Notes under the pieces: generated by a model
Seen by the model: only the letters and a program-made list of their open reading frames with translations
Told to the model about the DNA's origin: nothing
Databases searched by the model: none
Assembly: GCA_964398215.1 (NCBI GenBank)
Contig: CAYNNP010000020.1
Span: 1 to 50,572 of the forward strand
Direction: 5' to 3'
Length of the DNA stretch: 50,572 bases
Source of the DNA: CAYNNP01 sp964398215
Lineage (GTDB): Bacteria > Planctomycetota > Planctomycetia > Pirellulales > Pirellulaceae
Made by a program: the position numbers and the translations under genes
Shown here: positions 7,999-15,481 of the stretch, in pieces
Layout: every line of letters begins with the position of its first letter
How positions within the stretch are numbered: position 1 is the first letter of the stretch

Positions 7999-9186
7999 TC
8001 AATCAGCCAGCCAATTTGCGAGAGTTTGCTTTGATTTTGCCTGTGCTGTCTTCTTGGCCAGGTCCTTTTCCAATCCATCGGTCAATCTTGCAACGTAGTC
8101 GACTGTGGCAGCCAACGTATGGTGGCTTGCCGATGCGTCGAGCTTGGCGACGAAGATCAACATGTATTTTTGGCCTTCTGCCTTTTCAACGGCCCAAGAG
8201 CCAATTTTCGTCGATCCATTCTGGCGTAGGACTCGCATCAACAATTCCGAATCGGGGGCTTGTTCTAGCGTCATGGCCAGCGACCATACTTTGCGAACGT
8301 CGGCTCGTTGGTAGTACTCGGTGTTCTTTGCAACAAACACAGATTGCTTTCGCCCACCTGGGATTGTTTTGTCGATTTGATAGTGTCCGCTGGCGTGAAC
8401 GCTGTGCTCTAGGTCGGCCTGGTTCAACAACTCTCGAGTCGGTAGCGGTGCCGGTTTCCATGCTTTTTGCAAGAACGCTTTGATCTCTGAAACATCGACG
8501 CAGTAGCTAACCAGTGGCGAACTGGGCGAAAAAGACTGTGCAATACCGATCAATTTGCCAGCTTCGTTCACAACAGGTGCACCGCTGTCACCCTGTTTGA
8601 TTGGCGATTGAGTTTCCAAAATCCGAAACTCATGTTCTCCGTAAGACGACCGAAACTTTTTGTTGTAAATCGATCGAACAGTGCCGCCGGTGTACACCCA
8701 AAGCGAATTTCCATCACCTGGATTCCCTACGATATCGATATCCGATCCAGGTAGTTCACTCTGATCCGCCAGCTCGACGGCCTCGATCGAATCCGGAATG
8801 CTCGGCAATTCAAGCAGCGCCAGATCACGTTTCGGATCGACTGAAACGACTGTGGCCTGAACACCCAACTTGACCGCGTTTTGCAAGTAAAACTTTCGTT
8901 GGTTCGCTGGCACACCGTTTTTGACTTGGGGGAAAAATACAACTGCTTTTCTGCTGTCGCCGACGACGTGGGCGTTGGTAACCAACAGACGTTTTTCGAT
9001 GTCAATCACGACACCAGTGCCAGTGGACGTTTTCTTGTCAGCATCCTTGGTGATGATCCAAGCGGTCGACTTCAGCATCTGAGAGTAATTGTTGGCGTGA
9101 GCTGTTCCGCCAGAAATCGCTACGGCAACAACCAGCATCCCTGCCATCACGATTCCTGAAATTCGATTTTTGATTGATGTGAGCAT
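7999..9186 (-). CDS. Exported trypsin-like serine protease (S1 family)
   Basis: This 395-residue protein has a signal peptide (hydrophobic residues 10-30, cleavage near AHA-NN). The chymotrypsin-fold triad is present: His73 in TNAHVVG, Asp121 in RDLALLEL and Ser201 in QGDSGAPVV. That order and spacing match HtrA/S1C-type proteases, but no PDZ domain follows. The C-terminal 150 residues instead carry a domain of unknown function (HASGHYQIDKTIPGG onward) ending in a basic helix. It starts at an ATG with a good GAGGA ribosome site 7 bases upstream and ends before a hairpin terminator. It probably acts in the periplasm on misfolded or surface proteins; its neighbours on both sides are also exported. 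Confidence 0.88.
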   Translation of the reverse strand: MLTSIKNRISGIVMAGMLVVAVAISGGTAHANNYSQMLKSTAWIITKDADKKTSTGTGVVIDIEKRLLVTNAHVVGDSRKAVVFFPQVKNGVPANQRKFYLQNAVKLGVQATVVSVDPKRDLALLELPSIPDSIEAVELADQSELPGSDIDIVGNPGDGNSLWVYTGGTVRSIYNKKFRSSYGEHEFRILETQSPIKQGDSGAPVVNEAGKLIGIAQSFSPSSPLVSYCVDVSEIKAFLQKAWKPAPLPTRELLNQADLEHSVHASGHYQIDKTIPGGRKQSVFVAKNTEYYQRADVRKVWSLAMTLEQAPDSELLMRVLRQNGSTKIGSWAVEKAEGQKYMLIFVAKLDASASHHTLAATVDYVARLTDGLEKDLAKKTAQAKSKQTLANWLAD

Positions 9187-9284
9187 GGTTTTTCCTCGAA
9201 AATTGGCTTGAGACCTTCAATTGGCTTCGTCTCTAAATAGCTAAGCGAACGGGTGATTGATTTGTTACAGGAATAATCTGTTCA

Positions 9285-10169
9285 CTACTTTGCAGATTTG
9301 AATTTCAGCACCAAAGTCGCTGGTGCGGTGCCAATCGTGAGCTGAAAAGCATCGGCGGCTGTTTGCGTTACCTGGCCGGCAATTTTCGCGCCCTGGTCGC
9401 CGTTCAGAGCTAACCGCTGACCATTGATCTGCCATTTCCCCTTGGAAACAGAGGACTTTCCGGACCTTTGATGAACCAGTTGAAAGGTCTGGTCATTCTG
9501 GATCTGCAAAGCGAATGCTTCGTTTTTGTTCACCGTCGCGGTCCAAATGCCGGCTAAACGCAGCGTGCTGTTGGCCCGCGGCGAAGTCGTCGTGGACGGT
9601 TTTTTGGCTGTGATCTGATTCGATTTCCAGACCGATTGCTGCTTTTCTGCGACGGTAGCCATTTCTATCAGCTTGATGCGGATCGAATCGGATGTGACCA
9701 CACGAGTGTCGGTCACATGTTGCACTTTGATCGTGTTTTGGCTGCGATTGAAGGACACAAAGACATCCTGCAACTGATCACCCACGCTTAAAACCGCAAG
9801 TAAACGTGAGGAGTCCAAGGTCTCTGCGGCACCGACTTTTGCGATTGGCATTTCAATCATCAATCGCGTTTTGTTGCCGACAGAGAGCGTTGCCAAGAAT
9901 CGCAATTGGTTGCGTTGAACCGTGATCGACACAGTGCCGTTATTGCCCTGGGTTACTTTAAATCCCAACTCTTTGAGCATGCTTTCTACGGCTGCCATGC
10001 CTGTTTCTGCTGGCAAATTCGCTGCGGTTTCGCGGGTTGGACTCGTTTTCGTGGTGGATGAGGAATAGACATCCTGGAGTCCGATTTCGGTAAACAGCTT
10101 CTGATCTTCGGCAACGGCTGGGCGAATAAGAGTCAGTGCCAGCAGGGTGAGTGCAACAAAGTAACGCAT
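9285..10169 (-). CDS. Exported protein of unknown function with C-terminal beta-rich domain
   Basis: This encodes 294 residues from the ATG at 10167-10169. That start gives a signal peptide (MRYFVALTLLALTLIRPAVA) and has AAAGAGAA upstream; the longer frame from 10319 begins with an unlikely basic leader. The N-terminal half (about 45-170) has a bacterial YbjN-like alternation (TGMAAVESMLKELGFKV, then RFLATLSVGNKTRLMIEMP), which may be a YbjN-type fold, though I cannot confirm this. The C-terminal domain (LAGIWTATVNKNEAFAL ... KGKWQINGQRLAL) resembles that of the gene at 6942-7838. It lies 98 bases upstream of the protease gene on the same strand. Confidence 0.7.
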   Translation of the reverse strand: MRYFVALTLLALTLIRPAVAEDQKLFTEIGLQDVYSSSTTKTSPTRETAANLPAETGMAAVESMLKELGFKVTQGNNGTVSITVQRNQLRFLATLSVGNKTRLMIEMPIAKVGAAETLDSSRLLAVLSVGDQLQDVFVSFNRSQNTIKVQHVTDTRVVTSDSIRIKLIEMATVAEKQQSVWKSNQITAKKPSTTTSPRANSTLRLAGIWTATVNKNEAFALQIQNDQTFQLVHQRSGKSSVSKGKWQINGQRLALNGDQGAKIAGQVTQTAADAFQLTIGTAPATLVLKFKSAK

Positions 10170-10423
10170 CGATTTTCTCTTTAAAAACGTCGGTAATTCA
10201 TCCATGGCCTGTTGGGCCCATGTATTCCCAAGCGTTGAAGAATTGAATTCGTTACGAAAATCACAGCGAATCCCTATTAAATGGGTCTCGCAAGATTTCT
10301 TTTCTTTTTGACGTAACACATCGGCAGGGCTGTCGCTTGGTAGGCAGACAAACGACGGTTGCGACCACGGCAGAATCGCAACCGGAATACTTAACTAACC
10401 TGCCGTTACTTGGAGCAAGAAAG

Positions 10424-10822
10424 ATGTTTAAGAAAATCCTTTTCGCAGTCGTCCCAATGGTTTTGGTCGCTGGAACTAGCTTTGCCGATGAAAACCTGCT
10501 GGAACAATTGGCACAGGAAAACACAGACACAATTGCCGATGTTGTCGACGACGAATCCCCAATGGGCAAAGACGATGTCGATCAGTTGCTGGGTGACTCG
10601 GACGAAAGCGATGAAGAAATGGTCGCCGCGTGCTACAGCCGAGTCAGGTACTCTCGCTCGTACCACAGCTACCCTTCCTACGGTTACGGCTACAGCTACC
10701 CGGCGTACAACTACCATCACTACCCAACCTACAGCTACACGTACCACCGTCCTGTGGTCTACAAGCCTGTTCATTACAACCACTACACGCCGGTTTACAC
10801 CAGCTACTGGGGCTGTCACTGA
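10424..10822 (+). CDS. Small secreted Tyr/His/Pro-rich protein
   Basis: This is a 132-residue protein with a signal peptide (MFKKILFAVVPMVLVAGTSFA). The start has a well-placed GGAG site at 10412. An acidic middle (residues 22-65, many Asp and Glu) is followed by a C-terminal tract in which roughly every second or third residue is Tyr or His, with repeated YxYPxY and HYxP units, ending SYWGCH. Function is unknown. Tyr-rich secreted proteins can be adhesive or cross-linkable, but that is conjecture. A hairpin terminator follows at 10853-10889. Confidence 0.75.
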   Translation: MFKKILFAVVPMVLVAGTSFADENLLEQLAQENTDTIADVVDDESPMGKDDVDQLLGDSDESDEEMVAACYSRVRYSRSYHSYPSYGYGYSYPAYNYHHYPTYSYTYHRPVVYKPVHYNHYTPVYTSYWGCH

Positions 10823-10852
10823 TCCGACTTAAAAAAACCGATTCCTGAATCA

Positions 10853-10889
10853 AGCTCAGGTCCGCTTCGGCGGGCACTGGGCTTTTTTT
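10853..10889 (+). terminator. Intrinsic terminator of the Tyr-rich protein gene
   Basis: A stem of about 13 pairs, with a bulge, has its tetraloop TTCG at 10866-10869 and is followed by seven T at 10883-10889. It lies 30 bases after the stop codon. This is a textbook form. Confidence 0.85.
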
Positions 10890-11098
10890 ATGCGCGATCA
10901 GGCAATCCGCAAACTCACTAATCGCAATATTTTGTCAAAATTGGATCCCCGAATCCTGCTCCAGCTAAACCAGATGTCGTAGTCGTTTCTATCGCTGAAA
11001 GTCAATATTCCATGGGATTACGCGATCGGCGTACGCAAACCACGATTTTTTGGTCATAATGGACGTACAGAAAGTTAATGTACCGGAGGACATCCAAA

Positions 11099-12046
11099 AT
11101 GAAGCCGAACGCGATTGCAACCACACTTAACGACAGCGAACAAAACCACGTGCAAAAGTGGTTGATCAGATTGTTTGTAATCTTGGTTGGATTTACCGTC
11201 GCCTTCATTTCTGCCTCGGCGTTCGGCCAAGAAACCAAGTTGCAAACGGAAACCATCAAGACCAAGGACAATATCAAGCTCCGGACGTTTTACTTTCCGT
11301 CCAACAAGGGAAAGGAAGCGATTCCCGTCTTGATCGTCCACGAGTGGAAAGGACAAGCCAGCCCCTACGCCAAACTGGTCCTGGCACTTAACAAAGCGGG
11401 CTGTGCCGTGATCGTTCCTGACTACCGAGGACACGGTGGATCGAAAGAATACATGAACCGCAAAGGTGAGACCAAAAAATTCAATATCGATACGATGAAC
11501 AAAAACGATATCGGATCGGTGGTCACGCAGGACCTAGAGGCCGTCAAACGCTTTTTGGTGAAAGAAAACAATGAGGGCAAACTGAACCTCAACGCGTTGG
11601 TTGTGATCGGTATCGGCGAAGGCTGTATCCTGGGCTCAAACTGGGCGATGCGGGATTGGCAATTTGGACCTGTCGGATCCAAGAAAAGAGGGCAAGACGT
11701 TAAAGCGCTTGTGTATGTTTCTCCCAAGAAAGTTTACAAGGGTGTTTCAATGGATCCGCCGCTAAAGAACCCCGCTATCCTTTCGCTGCCAACGTTCATC
11801 ATTTGGGGAAGCGAAAGCGACGAAGCAGCGGATGCTCGGCAAATGTCTAAGCGAATCACGGCATATAAGAAACGTGCCGCGGGAAGCAAAACTGCCGAAG
11901 GCATTCAGTCGGGAACCATCCGCACTTCGCTTAGTGGACCGTCACTGGTTAACGAATCGAAATCGGTAATTCCAGAGATCACCAAGTTCATCCAGGCGCA
12001 CATCGACATCAGCGACGAAGAAAATCCTTGGGTCAAACGCGAGTAA
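11099..12046 (+). CDS. Exported alpha/beta hydrolase-fold protein lacking the nucleophile
   Basis: This 315-residue protein has an N-terminal membrane segment or signal sequence (residues 21-43, ending near AFG-QE). It also has the dienelactone-hydrolase-like beginning of an alpha/beta hydrolase: PVLIVHEWKG (77-86), then IVPDYRGHGGS (105-115). The nucleophile elbow, expected as GxSxG or GxCxG, reads GIGEG (171-175), so a Gly stands where Ser or Cys would be. It is therefore probably not a standard esterase. It starts at an ATG with GGAGG 10 bases upstream (11084-11088); the preceding in-frame start at 11078 is less likely. It converges with the TPR protein gene. A binding or structural role is inference. 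Confidence 0.8.
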   Translation: MKPNAIATTLNDSEQNHVQKWLIRLFVILVGFTVAFISASAFGQETKLQTETIKTKDNIKLRTFYFPSNKGKEAIPVLIVHEWKGQASPYAKLVLALNKAGCAVIVPDYRGHGGSKEYMNRKGETKKFNIDTMNKNDIGSVVTQDLEAVKRFLVKENNEGKLNLNALVVIGIGEGCILGSNWAMRDWQFGPVGSKKRGQDVKALVYVSPKKVYKGVSMDPPLKNPAILSLPTFIIWGSESDEAADARQMSKRITAYKKRAAGSKTAEGIQSGTIRTSLSGPSLVNESKSVIPEITKFIQAHIDISDEENPWVKRE

Positions 12047-12096
12047 CGATCGGTTAATCGCTCTCGCAACAAATTGGTAGCGATCCGATGCGATGA

Positions 12097-14664
12097 TCAT
12101 GGCGCCGCTGCAGCAGCCAGTTCTTGCAATCGGGTGTACCATGGCTGTCGGTTTGAACTGGTCGTTGCCAAAATTCGCCCCAGCTGCTTGCGAACCGATG
12201 CCAATTGCTCTTCTTTGGCTTCATCGCTGGGCGCCGCCTCCGCCAGCATCCAACGGCACTTCATCAAATTGTATTGGCACATCAGAACTCGGTCACGATT
12301 GTCGACGGTGCTTTCGGCTTGGTGCAAAACCGAGACCAACTTTGCCCAGCCCCAAATCGATTCGTCTTCCGTGCCATTGATTGCCAAGTACAGGTCTTTC
12401 GCGCGATCAGAATCGATTGCGGTTTGCTGAACAGCTTCCGCCGCTTCGATTTGCAATCCGAATGCGTTTGGGGTCTTTGCCAAAACAGATTGCAGAAGCG
12501 GAATTGCGTCTGAAAGCCGTCCTGCACCGCGTAGGAACTGAGCCCGCCGCAATGTCGCGGACAGCGTAGAACCACTGGGGAAATCCGGTTGACCCATTGC
12601 CATCTCGAATGCTGCAGCGGCTTTGTCAAAACCCTGTTTCGTCAAAGTAGGATTCGCTGCATTCTGCGCGAGTTTGCCCCAAGATTCTCCCAGCCAAAGC
12701 AAATTTGTGGCGGTCAGAGAATCAGCATGACTTTCCAAAGGCTCAATCAATTCACTGAGCTCGGAAAATTGCTCGCGCGTCACCGCCGAGCTAGCCGTCA
12801 ATTCTTTGATTTTCAACTTCACAAGGCCCAGCACCATCCTGCCAAATTTGGAGTCACCATCTGAGCCGGCCGTCATTTTTTTCAGAGCCAGCATCGCACC
12901 AGAAAGATCCGAGCGTTCCGATTTGATCAAGAACAGTGTTTCGAAAACGGATTGGTACAAGCTTGGCGGTACTTTGATTTTTCCGTCACTTGCTTTTTGA
13001 TTTGAAATTGAATTCGTCACTGAAACAGGGTCATCAACCAGCCAAGCTTCTGCGGCCTTGAAGTTTCCTTCCAAAATCTCGATTCGCGCCAACGTAAGTT
13101 TCGCCGCAATGTATGGCAAGCTCGGTTTGCCAGTTGCAGACAGAGCCTTGACTCCATCACCAAAAAGTTTCTTTGACTGAACAAGCAAAGCGGCAGGTTC
13201 GGCGCCCGACTGAACTTCAACTCGGTAGGCATCCCATAACACACTGCCGGCGGCAACTCGGCTTTCTGCATACTGCTGTGATTTCTCAGAGACTCGTGCG
13301 AAACAGTCTCCCGCTTTTTGTCGCTTGAAAAACGACTGATACCTCTGTCCCAGATCAAGCCAAATCGCATCCAGGTTCTTGTTCGCTGGCCAACGCGTTG
13401 CAATAACGCTGGCGATCGAATGCATCCGATCCAACTCGCCAACTTGCTCAGCGTTTCCCCACTGAACATCATTCGCTCGCTGTGCCGCTGACAACGCAAT
13501 CAGCGCGGCCTCCAGCGTCGAAGCTTCATTCTTCTTGCCCGACTTCGCAACCGATTCACCCACAATCGAAGCCTCGATCAAATGGCCGCCTCGGTGATAC
13601 ATGAACGCCAACATGTAACGCAGTTCATTGATTCGGTCCTGTTGTTGTTGGTCGCCTGTCAGAATCATCGTCGATGCGGCTTGCAACCATCCGATGGCTT
13701 CACCAATTTGCTGCTCCGTTGCATCGGGCTGCTTGGCGGCCTGGTATGCCTCGAACGCTGTTTCAAACGCACGGTCAAGCGTCATACCAGTGACTTTTGC
13801 GGCGATCACCGGCACACGTTTGGGCGGATCCTGTGGCTTGGGAATTGGCGATTCCTTGGGTGGCAACAAAATTGTCGCGCGAAATCGCTTATCGGCATCG
13901 GTCGTACTGGCAGGCTCGGAACCAGGATCGGGAATTGGCGTGATCGCCAATTCTGTGTTACCGGTAGCGAATTCAGCCAGCGAGCCGAGATTCTCGGTCG
14001 TCAACTCCGGAACGCTATCAGCAACAGTGGCAACAGAATTGTCTTCCGCACCGGAATCGGTTTTGTCGTTGTCGCCACTGGTTGCGAACATGATGATCGA
14101 AACCAACAAGAACAACCCAACAGCGGCGACACCCAAAATCGAAAGTAGCGACATCGGCTTCTTGGGTCGCGGATCCGTTGCAGGAGAAGTTTGTTTGGGC
14201 GGGTCGACTTCGTTCGCAACGAAAGCTTGATCGGCGAAAGTGACTTCGAAGCGACAGCCACATTTGCAAACAGCGATTTCTGAAACGTCTTCGTGATTCG
14301 TTTCGTATTGCCTATCACATCGCGGGCAGGCAACTGCGTTGACAGCCAACTTTTTGTCGTTGCCTTTAGCCTTCAATGCAATCGCACTCGCTTCCTGGGC
14401 CGAATGAACGAGAGGCGTACAAAGCACAAAGCTTGGCACTGTCAGTTGGCTGCCACATTTACATTCAACGCTTTCGCCAGCTCCACTACGATCAACTACG
14501 TATTCGCCATCACAGGTTGTGCAAGCAACTGGTATTTCAGAAAAACCATGAGCGTTTGAAACGAATAGAGTCGCTTCGCATTCGCAATCGATCGTTTGCC
14601 CGATTGCATCCGGCTCAATCTGGTAAACGGTGCGACATGAAGGACATTGTCCAATCTGGACCAT
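12097..14664 (-). CDS. Membrane protein with three N-terminal zinc-ribbon units and TPR-like C-terminus
   Basis: This is an 855-residue protein of unknown function. The N-terminal 140 residues carry three zinc-ribbon-like units: CPSC (7-10) with CEC (27-29), CTTC (48-51) with CKC (68-70), and CPRC (113-116) with CKCGC (133-137). A Pro-rich linker precedes one transmembrane helix (172-195). The acidic, Pro-rich region after it leads to a long all-helical part with TPR-like spacing (for example LGESWGKLAQNAANP, AAAAFEMAMGQPDFP and DAIPLLQSVLAKTPNAFG). The N-terminus is probably cytosolic and the TPR part extracytoplasmic. I use the ATG at 14662-14664; the frame opens three codons earlier at a TTG. 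The layout is like that of the gene at 24519-27896. Confidence 0.75.
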   Translation of the reverse strand: MVQIGQCPSCRTVYQIEPDAIGQTIDCECEATLFVSNAHGFSEIPVACTTCDGEYVVDRSGAGESVECKCGSQLTVPSFVLCTPLVHSAQEASAIALKAKGNDKKLAVNAVACPRCDRQYETNHEDVSEIAVCKCGCRFEVTFADQAFVANEVDPPKQTSPATDPRPKKPMSLLSILGVAAVGLFLLVSIIMFATSGDNDKTDSGAEDNSVATVADSVPELTTENLGSLAEFATGNTELAITPIPDPGSEPASTTDADKRFRATILLPPKESPIPKPQDPPKRVPVIAAKVTGMTLDRAFETAFEAYQAAKQPDATEQQIGEAIGWLQAASTMILTGDQQQQDRINELRYMLAFMYHRGGHLIEASIVGESVAKSGKKNEASTLEAALIALSAAQRANDVQWGNAEQVGELDRMHSIASVIATRWPANKNLDAIWLDLGQRYQSFFKRQKAGDCFARVSEKSQQYAESRVAAGSVLWDAYRVEVQSGAEPAALLVQSKKLFGDGVKALSATGKPSLPYIAAKLTLARIEILEGNFKAAEAWLVDDPVSVTNSISNQKASDGKIKVPPSLYQSVFETLFLIKSERSDLSGAMLALKKMTAGSDGDSKFGRMVLGLVKLKIKELTASSAVTREQFSELSELIEPLESHADSLTATNLLWLGESWGKLAQNAANPTLTKQGFDKAAAAFEMAMGQPDFPSGSTLSATLRRAQFLRGAGRLSDAIPLLQSVLAKTPNAFGLQIEAAEAVQQTAIDSDRAKDLYLAINGTEDESIWGWAKLVSVLHQAESTVDNRDRVLMCQYNLMKCRWMLAEAAPSDEAKEEQLASVRKQLGRILATTSSNRQPWYTRLQELAAAAAP

Positions 14665-14787
14665 TGCATACAACCGCTAATGAACAAAGTAACACTCTGG
14701 CCAGTAAGTCTAACCCCTGGTGGCGAAATTGCGACCGCCAGCCATCCGAGCGTTCGATCGTTGTCCGGCGAGTCTCAAATGCTCAAG

Positions 14788-15288
14788 CTATGTTCGGCTC
14801 AAAACGTCGACTCGTTTCAGTAGCGTGGGATAGCGGTGTTCGCCATGCATGTCTTTCACCAGACGAGCGGCCACAGTTTGTTCGATTCCAGCGGCGGTAA
14901 TATACAGCGGTTTTTTGCTGTCGCCGCGCAGGATCTCTGTCGCATTGGTTGCCTTGGCGTAGCGGTTCTTTGCAACACCCACAACTTGGATTTTCCTGTC
15001 AAGTTGGTGGAACAAATGCCCACCCAGGCCAGGACTCTGAGATTCATCCAGCCAAACATAACCGTCAACAATAATGGTCTCTGGAAGAGCAGGCAGTCGA
15101 TCCAGTATCGCTTGGATACAAGGCAACTCGCGTTTGTAGAATTCACCAGGCACGTACGGCAAGACATTGCCAACGGTTAGCGCCAATTCATGCGACGGCA
15201 CAGCTGCAAACCAATCTTCAAACACAACACATGCCACTCGGCCGGATAGATTTGTGTCGTCATACAGCACATCAATGCAAGCGATCAT
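14788..15288 (-). CDS. Endonuclease V-like protein, short form
   Basis: This 166-residue protein matches endonuclease V (Nfi), which cuts near deoxyinosine. Visible motifs are ACIDVLYDD (with Asp6), PYVPGEFYKRELP (Glu54), IIVDGYVWLDES (Asp75), GVAKNRY and PLYITAAGIEQT. The three acidic positions correspond to the metal-binding residues of the family. It is clearly shorter than the classical enzyme (about 220 residues): the N-terminal helix before the first strand is missing, and the AHPR-like motif after VDG is replaced. The start is supported by GAGGGAA just upstream, so truncation by a wrong start is unlikely. It may be a distinct subfamily with changed specificity. Confidence 0.8.
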   Translation of the reverse strand: MIACIDVLYDDTNLSGRVACVVFEDWFAAVPSHELALTVGNVLPYVPGEFYKRELPCIQAILDRLPALPETIIVDGYVWLDESQSPGLGGHLFHQLDRKIQVVGVAKNRYAKATNATEILRGDSKKPLYITAAGIEQTVAARLVKDMHGEHRYPTLLKRVDVLSRT

Positions 15289-15454
15289 CGTTCCCTCACG
15301 TCCGACTCAGAATCACAATCGGAGTCTTTTCTTGCGCATGGTACTGACGTTGTCGACGGGCGGAGCGGTGGTCCACAACGATCGCCATAATGCGGAAAGC
15401 AACCCGAATTCACTGCAAACCAGGACGCACATTGGCCCCACAAGGTAACCAATA

Positions 15455-15475
15455 TTCTTCAAGCTAGTTGAAGAA
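15455..15475. terminator. Short hairpin after the GGDEF gene
   Basis: A perfect 8-base inverted repeat (ttcttcaa and ttgaagaa) with a 5-base loop lies 7 bases past the stop of the diguanylate cyclase gene. No U-run follows on the minus strand, so its role as a terminator is uncertain. Confidence 0.35.
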
Positions 15476-15481
15476 AGTCGC

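Noticed and set aside
10406..10819. Minus-strand frame of 137 codons opposite the Tyr-rich protein gene
   Set aside because: Its Val/Arg-rich repetition is the complement of the Tyr codon repeats; the plus-strand gene has a signal peptide, ribosome site and terminator.
13582..14230. Two overlapping plus-strand frames of about 190-200 codons within the zinc-ribbon/TPR gene
   Set aside because: They are shadows of the minus-strand gene in other frames; no domain or ribosome site is visible.
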